From a virus, in the IMG/VR virus record IMGVR_UViG_3300030104_004642, positions 1-64,000 of that record: 64,000 bases of DNA. One strand, 5' to 3'. The notes under the pieces are model-generated. The model had not been told where the DNA came from. It ran no database searches and worked only from the letters and a program-made list of their open reading frames with translations. Each line of letters begins with the position of its first letter. The first letter of the stretch is position 1. The position numbers and the translations under genes are program-made. Below are positions 23,199 to 31,465 of the stretch, piece after piece.

Positions 23199-23587
23199 TA
23201 ACTACCAGTAGCACCTCTCTGTATTGTAGGTGGTTCTGGTGCTGGTGTCAAGATCTTACTGACAATTCCATTGTTGTTAAAGACAAAAGTGAGAACAGCA
23301 AGACCTCCCACAGCCATCCAAACCCTCTTCTCTAATCCACGTAATCTTGACAGCACACTGTCATGATCTGCGTCCATTTTATCACGCAGTTTGTCAATCT
23401 TTGTAAAGAGTACAGTGTCAATTTCTTCTTGTTTAGTAATTCGTTCTTCATGGACAGCAAGCATTCTGCTAACTGTTGTATTTACCTCAGATAATTTCTC
23501 TATTGCGGCATCAATCCTGAGGACAATGGGTTTCAAATCCTCAATCTTCTGCTCTAAAACTGCCAGTTTAACTTGATTTTCTTCCAC
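23198..23587 (-). CDS. Coiled-coil protein with one C-terminal membrane segment
   Basis: 129 residues with a GTG start. A long coiled coil (about 1-88) precedes a hydrophobic segment (VWMAVGGLAVLTFVF, about 90-104) and a Pro-rich tail. The layout resembles phage haemolysin-XhlA-like or spanin/holin accessories, but no identification is possible. It overlaps the primase start by one base. Confidence 0.7.
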   Translation of the reverse strand: MEENQVKLAVLEQKIEDLKPIVLRIDAAIEKLSEVNTTVSRMLAVHEERITKQEEIDTVLFTKIDKLRDKMDADHDSVLSRLRGLEKRVWMAVGGLAVLTFVFNNNGIVSKILTPAPEPPTIQRGATGS

Positions 23588-23771
23588 TTGGAGTCCAGTT
23601 TTTTCTTAATCCCCTTTGGAAAATATATCTCTTCTTCTTTCTCACTGGTGGATCATCACCTGCCTCAACAGATCCAGCAATCTTTCCACCACTAATATTA
23701 TTGGCTGGCATACCAACTGCATCTTCTTTAAGAGATCTTACAATATCAATAATCCTATCAATCCTTTGCAT
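23568..23771 (-). CDS. Small basic protein, unknown
   Basis: 67 residues. The opening helix MQRIDRIIDIVRSLKED is followed by a Gly/Pro linker and a Lys/Arg tail. The start MQRID overlaps the upstream stop by 14 bases. It often sits beside structural genes in cyanophages, so a virion role is possible. Confidence 0.65.
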   Translation of the reverse strand: MQRIDRIIDIVRSLKEDAVGMPANNISGGKIAGSVEAGDDPPVRKKKRYIFQRGLRKNWTPSGRKSS

Positions 23772-24144
23772 TTGTAATCCTCTTGAGTTCTTTGAGACAG
23801 TTCTCATCAATATCTAAATCATGAATATATGAGTGTGGATGATCAGGCAATCTATTCAAAAAACATATGAAAGTTTTGATTACATCCCAGTAATCTCTTT
23901 CAATCTTATAGAACAGCATAGGTGTTGCTGCTTCACCAAACAAATTGTACAAAATTATGAAGTGATTTATAAGCAAATGAGACCTCAAATCCCCATTGTT
24001 GCGATACCTTTTGAGCAATCTTTTGATGTACTTAAAGTGATTTAAGTCCTTATCAAAATCCTCTCTGGTTACAGCATGGGGATTTTCATAATGTTTAATT
24101 GCAAAGATGAGAAAGTTTTTCTCATTCAACTCAGTAAATCTCAT
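23758..24144 (-). CDS. Conserved cyanophage-type protein, unknown
   Basis: 128 residues, helical and Tyr/Phe-rich, with HFIILYNLFGEAATPMLFYKI near residue 62 and an acidic HDLDIDENC near the end. It is probably a small virion or assembly protein given neighbours on both sides. No motif gives a function. Confidence 0.7.
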   Translation of the reverse strand: MRFTELNEKNFLIFAIKHYENPHAVTREDFDKDLNHFKYIKRLLKRYRNNGDLRSHLLINHFIILYNLFGEAATPMLFYKIERDYWDVIKTFICFLNRLPDHPHSYIHDLDIDENCLKELKRITNAKD

Positions 24145-24150
24145 AACCCA

Positions 24151-24687
24151 TTATGAAGGCAATACAGAACCAGTTGCTTGAGTGTTGGTGCTAATACCAG
24201 ACATTGCTACCAATACTTCACTCTTAACTCTAAGGTTACCATGAGCATCCATATAGGTCTGAATGCCAACCCAACCAGCATGAGCAGGAGCATACTGGGT
24301 GCCAGCTCTTGCTGCTTGAATATCCTCATTTACACCATATACCTTGGAGGTATAATCTCTCTCAGCATTGGAGGATGTAGGAGCAAATTCAGGATCAACA
24401 ATGTTGGATACAGGTCTGTCACCAACAATGAAGGCATCAGCAGAACCCAGATGAGTATTTGTTGCCTGCTCCACTGAAGGAGTAGTAATAGTCATGGCAG
24501 TATCACTTGTGATTTCTGTGATTACACCAAAACCAGAAGTCATACCAACACCAAGTGTCAAGGTTTGACCCACACTGTAATTAGTGAAAGTAGTGCCAGT
24601 TCCAGTTACAGCTCCAGTAACGCCATTTACAGATACTTGACCACCGCTAGCAGTCAATACATTATCATTATTACCCCATAAAGCCAT
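24151..24687 (-). CDS. Virion structural protein (candidate)
   Basis: 178 residues, Gly/Thr/Val-rich beta-type sequence (GVTGAVTGTGTTFTNYSVG) with no Cys, typical of fibre or head-decoration proteins. The 'GxGTxFT...VG' opening is shared with phage head-fibre-like modules. It has its own exact late promoter 31 bases upstream, supporting a virion role. Confidence 0.72.
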   Translation of the reverse strand: MALWGNNDNVLTASGGQVSVNGVTGAVTGTGTTFTNYSVGQTLTLGVGMTSGFGVITEITSDTAMTITTPSVEQATNTHLGSADAFIVGDRPVSNIVDPEFAPTSSNAERDYTSKVYGVNEDIQAARAGTQYAPAHAGWVGIQTYMDAHGNLRVKSEVLVAMSGISTNTQATGSVLPS

Positions 24688-24717
24688 GTGACTTACCCTG
24701 AATTTCTTGTATAAAGA

Positions 24718-24725
24718 TATTTATA
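24718..24725 (-). promoter_or_regulatory. Late promoter TATAAATA
   Basis: Exact late motif on the minus strand, 31 bases before the start at 24687. Confidence 0.82.
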
Positions 24726-24728
24726 AAA

Positions 24729-24929
24729 TCATTCCTCTCTTGCTTTGATTGCCTTTGTGACAACTTCAAGCAGTTGATCATCCATATCAGTCTTTGTCAA
24801 CTTAACAGCCTTAGCAAGAATAGCAAGACAGATCTCAACCATTTTCTCACCAAGTTCTTCATTCTCAGGAATTTTTTCAACAGCTTCTTTGATAATCTTG
24901 GAAGCCAGGGGAAGCAGAAATGAAAGCAT
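24729..24929 (-). CDS. Small helical acidic protein, unknown
   Basis: 66 residues, almost entirely helical (IIKEAVEKIPENEELGEKM; ICLAILAKAVKLTKTD). It resembles small four-helix-type phage accessory proteins. Its stop is next to a late promoter. Unknown function. Confidence 0.68.
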   Translation of the reverse strand: MLSFLLPLASKIIKEAVEKIPENEELGEKMVEICLAILAKAVKLTKTDMDDQLLEVVTKAIKAREE

Positions 24930-24947
24930 AATAGTGGTGCTACTGCA

Positions 24948-25148
24948 CTATATATGATTCATAAACTCCTTAAATGTTTTCTTCTCAGGAAGTTTCTTGT
25001 GCTTGGTAGAAGCAAAGTCCTTAGCATCTTTCTTCTTAATTGATGCTGCTGCCTTAGCAACCTCAGGTGATGGGTTAGTCATCTCACCTTTCTTGGTGGC
25101 ATAGACCATACCCATAAACCTTTGTTGCGCCTTAGATACGGCAGGCAT
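24948..25148 (-). CDS. DUF3008-like small basic protein
   Basis: 66 residues: MPAVSKAQQRFMGMVYATKKGE, then PSPEVAKAAASIKKKDAKDFASTKHKKLPEK. This matches the DUF3008 pattern found in cyanophages and proteobacteria. Role unknown. It overlaps the preceding stop by one base. Confidence 0.8.
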   Translation of the reverse strand: MPAVSKAQQRFMGMVYATKKGEMTNPSPEVAKAAASIKKKDAKDFASTKHKKLPEKKTFKEFMNHI

Positions 25149-26359
25149 TACTTTTTCTTGGTATTAATCAAGGCACCTTTGCCATATCTTTTGATAATGT
25201 CATCCCTAACCTTATCTACAGCCCTTTGTTTTGCCTTGGGATCAGATGGTTTCTTACCAAATGTGTTGGGTTTACCAGGTGCTCTCTTGTAATCTACATT
25301 ACCATCAACACCACCCCTCTCCATCCTTCTATCCTTCATTGCATCTGATGCTTCCTCAGAGGCAAACTCTTCCTTACGGGTATCACCTCTTAGGGGTTTT
25401 TCTCCCATCCTACGACGTGCCTTGTTTCCAGCGCCCTGATCACCATATCCTGCATATCTGGCACCCTTTCCACCAGTTGATTTCTTTTCATAAGAATCAG
25501 TTCCAGGTCCATCATTACGGACTGCCACATTATGTGCAGTTGCACGATCTCTGGCAGATGCGTTTTGATCATACTGCTTTTGTGCTATTTTTCTCTGACG
25601 TGGACCAGGACGCATTGCCTCATCAACCTCATCCTCTTGTAATGAATGGGGGATCTTGGCATTAAATGCCTTTCTGAAGAATTCATCCATACTCTTTTTG
25701 GTCTCCTTATCAAGACCTTCCTTCATTCTTGCTTCCCTTTTTGCCTTTGTCTTGGCAAGTAATCTTGCTTTAGCGGCATCCTGTTCCTTCTTTGGAATAG
25801 GAGTAACAGCACCAACTTTCTGATCAATTTCACCCATACCATAACCCTCACCAACTGCTTTGGTAGGAGCATCTTTATTTTTATCAGTAGATGCCTTAGC
25901 AACCTCCCTCCTTCTATCCCTTGCAATCTGCATATCAATCTGGGATCTTCTTTTTTGAAGTTGAATCTCCTTAGGACTCATGGATTCATCAACCTCTACC
26001 TCCTCAACCATCTCAACAATCTCACCACCAAGCGCTTCAATTGCCTCTTTCATCCCAATAGTTGGGTTGATAGTAATCTTATTCTTTACTTTCTTTTCCT
26101 TGATAGTCTTCTCATTAGTTTCACCATCAACAACCTCACTAATTTCTGATCTCCAATCAGACTTAGGAGTTCTCCACTTATTCTCAGACAACCCAAGTGA
26201 ACTCTTTACAGCAGATCTTTCAGTGGCACTAATACCAGACTGACTTCCCATGAAGTCATTAAATGCCTTCATCAGATTGCCCTCTTTGCGTGCCTTATAT
26301 CTGATGGATTTGGTCATTGATCTGACCCTACCCTTCACAGCTTCTGGGGAGTTATCCAT
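25148..26359 (-). CDS. Large charged protein of the structural block
   Basis: 403 residues, extremely rich in Lys, Arg, Glu and Asp, mostly low-complexity helix with repeated EEVDEAM-type acidic patches and a basic C-terminus (ALINTKKK). The profile suits an internal head or scaffold-like protein packed with DNA. A CATAAATA late motif lies 33 bases upstream. No enzyme motif. Confidence 0.72.
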   Translation of the reverse strand: MDNSPEAVKGRVRSMTKSIRYKARKEGNLMKAFNDFMGSQSGISATERSAVKSSLGLSENKWRTPKSDWRSEISEVVDGETNEKTIKEKKVKNKITINPTIGMKEAIEALGGEIVEMVEEVEVDESMSPKEIQLQKRRSQIDMQIARDRRREVAKASTDKNKDAPTKAVGEGYGMGEIDQKVGAVTPIPKKEQDAAKARLLAKTKAKREARMKEGLDKETKKSMDEFFRKAFNAKIPHSLQEDEVDEAMRPGPRQRKIAQKQYDQNASARDRATAHNVAVRNDGPGTDSYEKKSTGGKGARYAGYGDQGAGNKARRRMGEKPLRGDTRKEEFASEEASDAMKDRRMERGGVDGNVDYKRAPGKPNTFGKKPSDPKAKQRAVDKVRDDIIKRYGKGALINTKKK

Positions 26360-26371
26360 AAGTCTAGAAAT

Positions 26372-27637
26372 TTACTTCTTTTTCTTATGTTTATTTATGA
26401 AATTCTTTAAACCTTCACCCGTCATCCTTGCCACATAGTTTCTGTGTGAGTCTGTTCCTACCTCTCTTTCACTGGCAGGCACTCCACTTGGACCAGGATA
26501 GTTGACAACTGTCTCTTGAACATCCCTCAACCATGACTTGAACATGATATTGTCCTCAGTCACAGCAATCACATAGTTGGTTCCCCTTCTAATAATTTTA
26601 CCTATCAAACCATGATTAAGGTTCTCAATTATGGAATCCTTTCTAAAAATATTGTTTGTTACATAGTTTTCCCTAAGGTTTTTCCAATCAAACTTAGGTG
26701 CAATCTCCCACAGACTCCATCCTTCCTTGATACCTAACTTCTGACGCAGTTTATTAAAGTTGATTTTTGCTGTTTTATCATCAACAACATTAGGAATACC
26801 ACTCCTATATGTCTTAAAATCATTCTCTGCTGCTGCCTTTCTCATCTTAGAGGCAGACATTCCCTCTACCCCCTCAGCGTCTGGATCTCTGTCTCCAGCA
26901 GATACAATCTCCACACCAGAAAAATCATACAGTTGGCCATTGTAGTCTCCTGATAGTTTGGCAAATTCTTTGACCCTATCAGCACCAACCACAATTTTAA
27001 CACTTGAATGTCCATCATCATACCCCTGCTTCAAAACATCAAAAATGGTCCTTGAGTTAGGATCATTTACAATATCAGCAGCATAATCAGGCATTTGCTG
27101 CTTCATGAGTTCAATCTTTTCATCAGCATCATATGGATTCTTCTTATTATCCTGTGTTCTTGATGGATATATCTTTAATCTTCCCTTTCCTGCTGCTTTT
27201 TTAGCAGCATCCAACAGTTTTTGATGCCCAACAGTGGGTGGGTTAAACCTACCAAATACTACTGTGAGATCTCCAAGGTCTTCTTTAGGAGTGCCATCTG
27301 CTCTCGTAGGCATTGGCATTCTCCTTGGAGTTCCATCTCCAAATGCTCCAAATTCTCCTTGCTGCACAGGTTGTTGCTGTTGTTGCTGTGCATCTTGTTG
27401 TGAATTTGTTGATTTAGGTTGCTCTTTTTCTGCTGAAGAGTCATCTTGTTCCTCCCCCTTCTTAGTAACTTCCTTCTTAGGAAGCATTTCAAGTTTACCT
27501 TTCTTGGTTACAGCAACCCTATTTCCATCCTTATCAAACCAATTTCCATGACCATCTCCCTGCAGATTCTGGCGTGCTGCCTGATCTGCTGCAACTGATG
27601 CCTTAGCCTCTGTTAGGAAGTGTAAGAACGATTTCAT
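26372..27637 (-). CDS. Cytidylyltransferase-fold protein of the structural block
   Basis: 421 residues. A charged N-terminus with a Gln run (about 70-95) is followed by a nucleotidyltransferase domain (about 120-300). That domain has VVFGRFNPPTVGHQKLL (the FxPxHxGH-type motif) and GMSASKMRKAA (the ISSTxxR-like motif). The last 110 residues are extra. Such proteins are a cyanomyovirus hallmark. The enzyme might activate a nucleotide or cofactor, or the fold may serve a virion role. Confidence 0.8.
   Translation of the reverse strand: MKSFLHFLTEAKASVAADQAARQNLQGDGHGNWFDKDGNRVAVTKKGKLEMLPKKEVTKKGEEQDDSSAEKEQPKSTNSQQDAQQQQQQPVQQGEFGAFGDGTPRRMPMPTRADGTPKEDLGDLTVVFGRFNPPTVGHQKLLDAAKKAAGKGRLKIYPSRTQDNKKNPYDADEKIELMKQQMPDYAADIVNDPNSRTIFDVLKQGYDDGHSSVKIVVGADRVKEFAKLSGDYNGQLYDFSGVEIVSAGDRDPDAEGVEGMSASKMRKAAAENDFKTYRSGIPNVVDDKTAKINFNKLRQKLGIKEGWSLWEIAPKFDWKNLRENYVTNNIFRKDSIIENLNHGLIGKIIRRGTNYVIAVTEDNIMFKSWLRDVQETVVNYPGPSGVPASEREVGTDSHRNYVARMTGEGLKNFINKHKKKK
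26392..26399 (-). promoter_or_regulatory. Late promoter CATAAATA
   Basis: Matches the cyanophage late consensus NATAAATA on the minus strand, 33 bases before the start at 26359, within the 3' end of the preceding gene. Confidence 0.65.
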
Positions 27638-27664
27638 TAGGTATAACTTTCCTTCATCAAGTAT

Positions 27665-28435
27665 TTAGGAACTTGCCAGACTGAATACATCTGAGTCACT
27701 TGTTGCAGCAACACCTGTCTCCTGTTGAAACTTTTTCAGGTCACCTTTTGATGGATTAGCAAACCTTTCTCTTGCCATATCATGATATTCATCTGACAGA
27801 TCAAACCCAATATAGTCATGACCAAGCAGGGTGGCAGCAAGACCAGTGGTGCCTGACCCACTGTAAGGGTCAAAGACCAGACCAGGCGCCTGCATCACTG
27901 CCTGTATGCACCTGGCAGGCAGGAATATGGGGTATGGAGCAGGGTGGGGGTTGTTCATGTCAGGGGCAAACTGCCAGACACTGTTCCAGTTGGCAGACCT
28001 TCTAGGCAATCTAGGATGCTTCTTACCCTTACACAACCAGTAGATCCTTTCATCAGTTTGGATGAATCTATATCCAGAAATCTCAGGTCCACTACCCCTG
28101 CTCCACACAATCTCCTCTCTGATATTCCACTTTGTCTTGGTCAACCACTCCCATGGTGAGATAGAATCACCATCAAGATACCTGACTTTATGATTATAGA
28201 ACAGAGAACCACCAGGTTTTGTCTTATCACAGATGATATCTAACAGTTCAATCTGCTGTTCCTGGTACTCATCCTCTGGCAGTGTGTCATCAAAGTCTTG
28301 ATATTCAATCTTACGAAACAATCCACCACCAACACCCCTCTTATTATAGGGAGGAGAAGTAACAGTGCAGTCAATGGAATTATCTTCAAGATCAAGTGCC
28401 ATGTTCAGGCAGTTACCAGTTCTGAGTTCAATCAT
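27665..28435 (-). CDS. DNA methyltransferase, SPPY type (N4-cytosine/N6-adenine, beta class)
   Basis: 256 residues. The catalytic TSPPYNKRG (motif IV, near residue 31) comes before the SAM-binding FDPYSGSGTTGLAA (motif I, near 199): the beta-class order. Amino-MTases with SPPY are usually N4-cytosine, sometimes N6-adenine. No restriction enzyme is adjacent, so it is a solitary phage methyltransferase, probably for self-protection or gene control. It has its own early-type promoter inside a late structural block. Confidence 0.9.
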   Translation of the reverse strand: MIELRTGNCLNMALDLEDNSIDCTVTSPPYNKRGVGGGLFRKIEYQDFDDTLPEDEYQEQQIELLDIICDKTKPGGSLFYNHKVRYLDGDSISPWEWLTKTKWNIREEIVWSRGSGPEISGYRFIQTDERIYWLCKGKKHPRLPRRSANWNSVWQFAPDMNNPHPAPYPIFLPARCIQAVMQAPGLVFDPYSGSGTTGLAATLLGHDYIGFDLSDEYHDMARERFANPSKGDLKKFQQETGVAATSDSDVFSLASS

Positions 28436-28455
28436 AGGGGGAATAATTTGGTTGT

Positions 28456-28484
28456 ATTATAACAGATTTATTGGACTTTGACAA
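28456..28484 (-). promoter_or_regulatory. Early/host-type promoter of the SPPY methyltransferase
   Basis: TTGTCA at 28479-28484, a 17-bp spacer and a perfect TATAAT at 28456-28461 on the minus strand, 21 bases before the start. It shares CTGTTATAATA with the gp55 promoter. Confidence 0.88.
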
Positions 28485-29733
28485 ATGGACCAGCAAGGTC
28501 AGCCTGTGATATATTCATTTTTGATGATAGGAAGTATGCATGAGCAATTAGTTCTCCCAATTTCCCTTGTTGTTTGGCCTTTATGAACATATTAATATAT
28601 CTTAGATGTCTTAATTTTGCTCTAATCTTGGTGGCAAAGTTTTTTCCAGAGGGCACACCACTATCCATGGTCAACATACCCTTAATAAAATCCTCAGGTG
28701 ACATGGATTTTTTATCAATCTCTGGACCAACAATATCAATTGGAACTTGATTTGAATTCAAAACTTTTTTATAATACGCTTGCCAGTATTTAATTTGAGC
28801 AGGAGTTGCTTTCCCACTCATAGGAATATTGAGATTTAAATCCTCTCCTGTGTATTCTTTAACAAGTTTTGCCAACTCTGGTCCAGGAATTGATCCATTT
28901 CTTGCAGCAGCAGTGACAAATTTACCCTTATTGCTAACTGCTCTGTCCCTTGGTTCAGTCACATCAGCAGTTTTACTACCTGCTTTTGTTTCCCAGGTGT
29001 ATCTTTTCTTGTATGCTCCTGCCTCAAACTCCAATTCAAACCTCAAAGAGTTTCCAACAAAGTCCATATCATTTGCCCTTCTACCAGAACTTATTTGAAA
29101 TCTGGTATTCATTGCAGTAACAAAATTTCCAGATTCAACTTTCAATCCATCTGGTCCAAGGGCAATATTTGTTGGAGTAATCTTGACACCAACATTCTTT
29201 GTCTTCTGTTTGAGAGATATGGGGACAAGTATTTTATTCTCTAACAGATCAGACATCAATCTGTTCACTGTACCAATGTAAATTGCTGGATCTAAATCAT
29301 CAAAAGACTCTTTCAGAGTATCTACTTGTCTTCTAATTTCAATTTCTTTATTCTTTTTGACCATGTAGACATCAGCAGTGTCCCATGAGTCCTTCTTACC
29401 AGAAAATATTTTTTTTTGATCTTTATTAAAAGAGTCCCAAATGTAATTTAAAATATCAGTTGTTGCTGCTGCTGGAATGGATTTTGTTCTTCCATCATAA
29501 TGAGCATACTTCCATGAAGTATCCTTAGATCCAGGTCTATGTCCAAGATAATTCATCAATGCTTCTGTCCCAGCAAGAATACCCTCCCTCCATTCACTGG
29601 ACATAGAGGGATATTCTTCATCCATAGCATTTGTCATATCAGGATCAGCACCAGGAACTGCTGATGCCCCATTATTAATTGCCTGATAGTATGATGCTAT
29701 GGATGCTGCCTCAAACTTTGCAGTGTCTGCCAT
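28468..29733 (-). CDS. Large protein of the structural block, unknown
   Basis: 421 residues with mixed alpha/beta composition: SSEWREGILAGTEALMNYLGHRPG near 46 (in two parts) and a long helical C-terminus rich in Lys. No catalytic motif seen. Coupled to the EF-hand-like gene upstream, seven bases apart, so probably late and virion-linked. Confidence 0.7.
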   Translation of the reverse strand: MADTAKFEAASIASYYQAINNGASAVPGADPDMTNAMDEEYPSMSSEWREGILAGTEALMNYLGHRPGSKDTSWKYAHYDGRTKSIPAAATTDILNYIWDSFNKDQKKIFSGKKDSWDTADVYMVKKNKEIEIRRQVDTLKESFDDLDPAIYIGTVNRLMSDLLENKILVPISLKQKTKNVGVKITPTNIALGPDGLKVESGNFVTAMNTRFQISSGRRANDMDFVGNSLRFELEFEAGAYKKRYTWETKAGSKTADVTEPRDRAVSNKGKFVTAAARNGSIPGPELAKLVKEYTGEDLNLNIPMSGKATPAQIKYWQAYYKKVLNSNQVPIDIVGPEIDKKSMSPEDFIKGMLTMDSGVPSGKNFATKIRAKLRHLRYINMFIKAKQQGKLGELIAHAYFLSSKMNISQADLAGPFVKVQ

Positions 29734-29739
29734 TTAAGA

Positions 29740-30627
29740 TCAGAGTGATGCCAGAATCTTAAGGATTTCAGATTCTGAGAACTTACCAGTTGCTTCTAAC
29801 TGTTCCTTCATATCTTTACCTTTCTTCTTATCCTTAAGAGCCTTCTTCATTGACTCTTTCTCATTACCATCACCATCAAAGTCAAGGTAGTCAGGTTTAG
29901 CACCCTTCTTTTCTGCTACAAACTCCTCTTTCTTCATCTCTTTCTCCTTACGGAGTGCAACAGATGACTTTTTCTTGGGCATGTTGGGATAATAAGTCTT
30001 ACCAACCTCTGCCTTATCTACAACCTCACCAGTCTTAGCGTCCTTGTGCATTCCATATGCTTCATTGGCAGGTACACAGTTAGGGACTTGCTTACCACCC
30101 TTTTTCTTCATACCAACCTGCTTGTAACCAACCCAGCAGGGGTCACCTTTCTTCTTCTCAAAGAGACCAAGAAGACCTCTCTTGATTGTCTCCTTATCCT
30201 CAGCAATCACTGTGCTGTGAACTCTTGCTACTCTCTTATCTTGATTATGTCTAGCAGACCAGGTTTCTTCCAGTCTTTTCTTCTGTCTATACTTAGCAAA
30301 CTCTTCCATCTGACCTGCTTGGTTCTTCAGTCTAATCTTACTGAAGGTTTCACCAAAAGCAGCATAGATTCTATCCAACTTTTCTTCCCTACCAACAATG
30401 TTGGACTCAGGGATCATATTGAAGATGATGTCCTCTGCTTCTTTAACAGTAGAGTTCTTGAATACTTCTTCAAGCACTTCTTCTGCCAGTTCACGGAGAT
30501 CGTTATCCTGGAGTCTACCAGTATTCATTTCACTGATAGGATCTCTCTGAGATTCAAGTTCTTCCTTTGCTTCTTTACTATGGACTGCACTGTATGCATC
30601 CATAAAGTTACGCATTGATGAGGACAT
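29740..30627 (-). CDS. Structural-block protein with EF-hand-like loop
   Basis: 295 residues, highly charged and helical. Two recognisable segments: GDPCWVGYKQVGMKKKGGK near residue 160, closed by NCVP (a Cys pair that may bind metal), and DYLDFDGDGNEKESM near 247, a DxDxDGN calcium-type loop. It is common beside cyanophage virion genes. A late promoter lies 27 bases upstream. Confidence 0.75.
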   Translation of the reverse strand: MSSSMRNFMDAYSAVHSKEAKEELESQRDPISEMNTGRLQDNDLRELAEEVLEEVFKNSTVKEAEDIIFNMIPESNIVGREEKLDRIYAAFGETFSKIRLKNQAGQMEEFAKYRQKKRLEETWSARHNQDKRVARVHSTVIAEDKETIKRGLLGLFEKKKGDPCWVGYKQVGMKKKGGKQVPNCVPANEAYGMHKDAKTGEVVDKAEVGKTYYPNMPKKKSSVALRKEKEMKKEEFVAEKKGAKPDYLDFDGDGNEKESMKKALKDKKKGKDMKEQLEATGKFSESEILKILASL

Positions 30628-30648
30628 CTCTACAATTACTACATTTCT

Positions 30649-30885
30649 TTATGTATTTATATCCTCTTTTTCTTCTGACTTCTTATTAAAACCAAAAGGT
30701 CCAACATCACCTTTGTCAAAAGAACGTCTCTTCTGTGCCATGGTGCATACAGTTTCCATCACCTTGATTGTATCCTCTACTGTGCAGTTCTCAGGCATCT
30801 GACGGTGAACAATATCAAACATAGGAAAGAATTCCTTTGCTGCTTCATTTACTTCTTCAACAGTAAGTGGATCATACTCAGTCAT
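30649..30885 (-). CDS. Hypothetical protein
   Basis: 78 residues, acidic N-terminus and charged tail (GFNKKSEEKEDINT), with one Cys pair NCTVEDTIKVMETVC spaced 14 apart. No family recognised. It overlaps the preceding gene by eight bases. Confidence 0.68.
   Translation of the reverse strand: MTEYDPLTVEEVNEAAKEFFPMFDIVHRQMPENCTVEDTIKVMETVCTMAQKRRSFDKGDVGPFGFNKKSEEKEDINT
30654..30661 (-). promoter_or_regulatory. Late promoter TATAAATA
   Basis: Exact late motif on the minus strand, 27 bases before the start at 30627, within the last codons of the preceding gene. Confidence 0.82.
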
Positions 30886-31063
30886 TGTTTAACTCCTTTT
30901 TAAGTTCATCTTCAATCTGTTCATCAATATCAACAATCACATTTCTAAGTTCAACAACTCTTGGTGGAACACATGTAGGGTCATATGTATAAAGTTTAGT
31001 GTCTTGAAACAATGATGCACGAACAGCAGCTGCTGTCCTGACATCCATATTAAGTGTAATCAC
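30878..31063 (-). CDS. Hypothetical protein
   Basis: 61 residues from a GTG start that shares GTGA with the mazG stop; Met6 is an alternative. It has MDVRTAAAVRASLFQDTK and an acidic helical tail. Unknown; often a mazG neighbour in cyanophages. Confidence 0.62.
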   Translation of the reverse strand: MITLNMDVRTAAAVRASLFQDTKLYTYDPTCVPPRVVELRNVIVDIDEQIEDELKKELNND

Positions 31064-31464
31064 AGGTCTCCCTCCTTTCTATTTTCAGATTTATGCACAT
31101 CAAAACTACCACCAGGGTAACGTGCTTGAAGTTTATCAACATTCATCTCAATAACCTCATCAAATGTGGTTTCAAGAGCCATACATGCCTGAGCAAGATA
31201 CCAACAGATATCACCTAGTTCACGCTTCATGTGAAAGACATTATCTTCATTGTAGGGTTTGCCCTGGAAGATAATCTTTTTAACAACCTCAGTAAACTCA
31301 CCAGATTCTGCTGTCAGTCCAAGAGCAGCAGTGAGTAGTTGTGAGGTATTAGTTCCACCTGCTTCCAGTTCAGCAAATCTGGTTGCCATGACTGCATAAT
31401 CAAGACTGGGATCACTAGTAACTCCTTTTACAAAGTCAAGATACTTTTCTGTGTCTACTGTCAT
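31060..31464 (-). CDS. mazG: MazG nucleotide pyrophosphohydrolase
   Basis: 134 residues. The MazG metal motif is complete: AESGEFTEVVKK (ExxE near residue 55) and MKRELGDICWYLA (ExxD near 81). MazG hydrolyses NTPs/dNTPs to NMPs, and in cyanophages has been proposed to act on nucleotide pools or stress signals; its real substrate is debated. I start at MTVDT, two bases after the gp41 stop. Confidence 0.92.
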   Translation of the reverse strand: MTVDTEKYLDFVKGVTSDPSLDYAVMATRFAELEAGGTNTSQLLTAALGLTAESGEFTEVVKKIIFQGKPYNEDNVFHMKRELGDICWYLAQACMALETTFDEVIEMNVDKLQARYPGGSFDVHKSENRKEGDL

Positions 31465-31465
31465 T

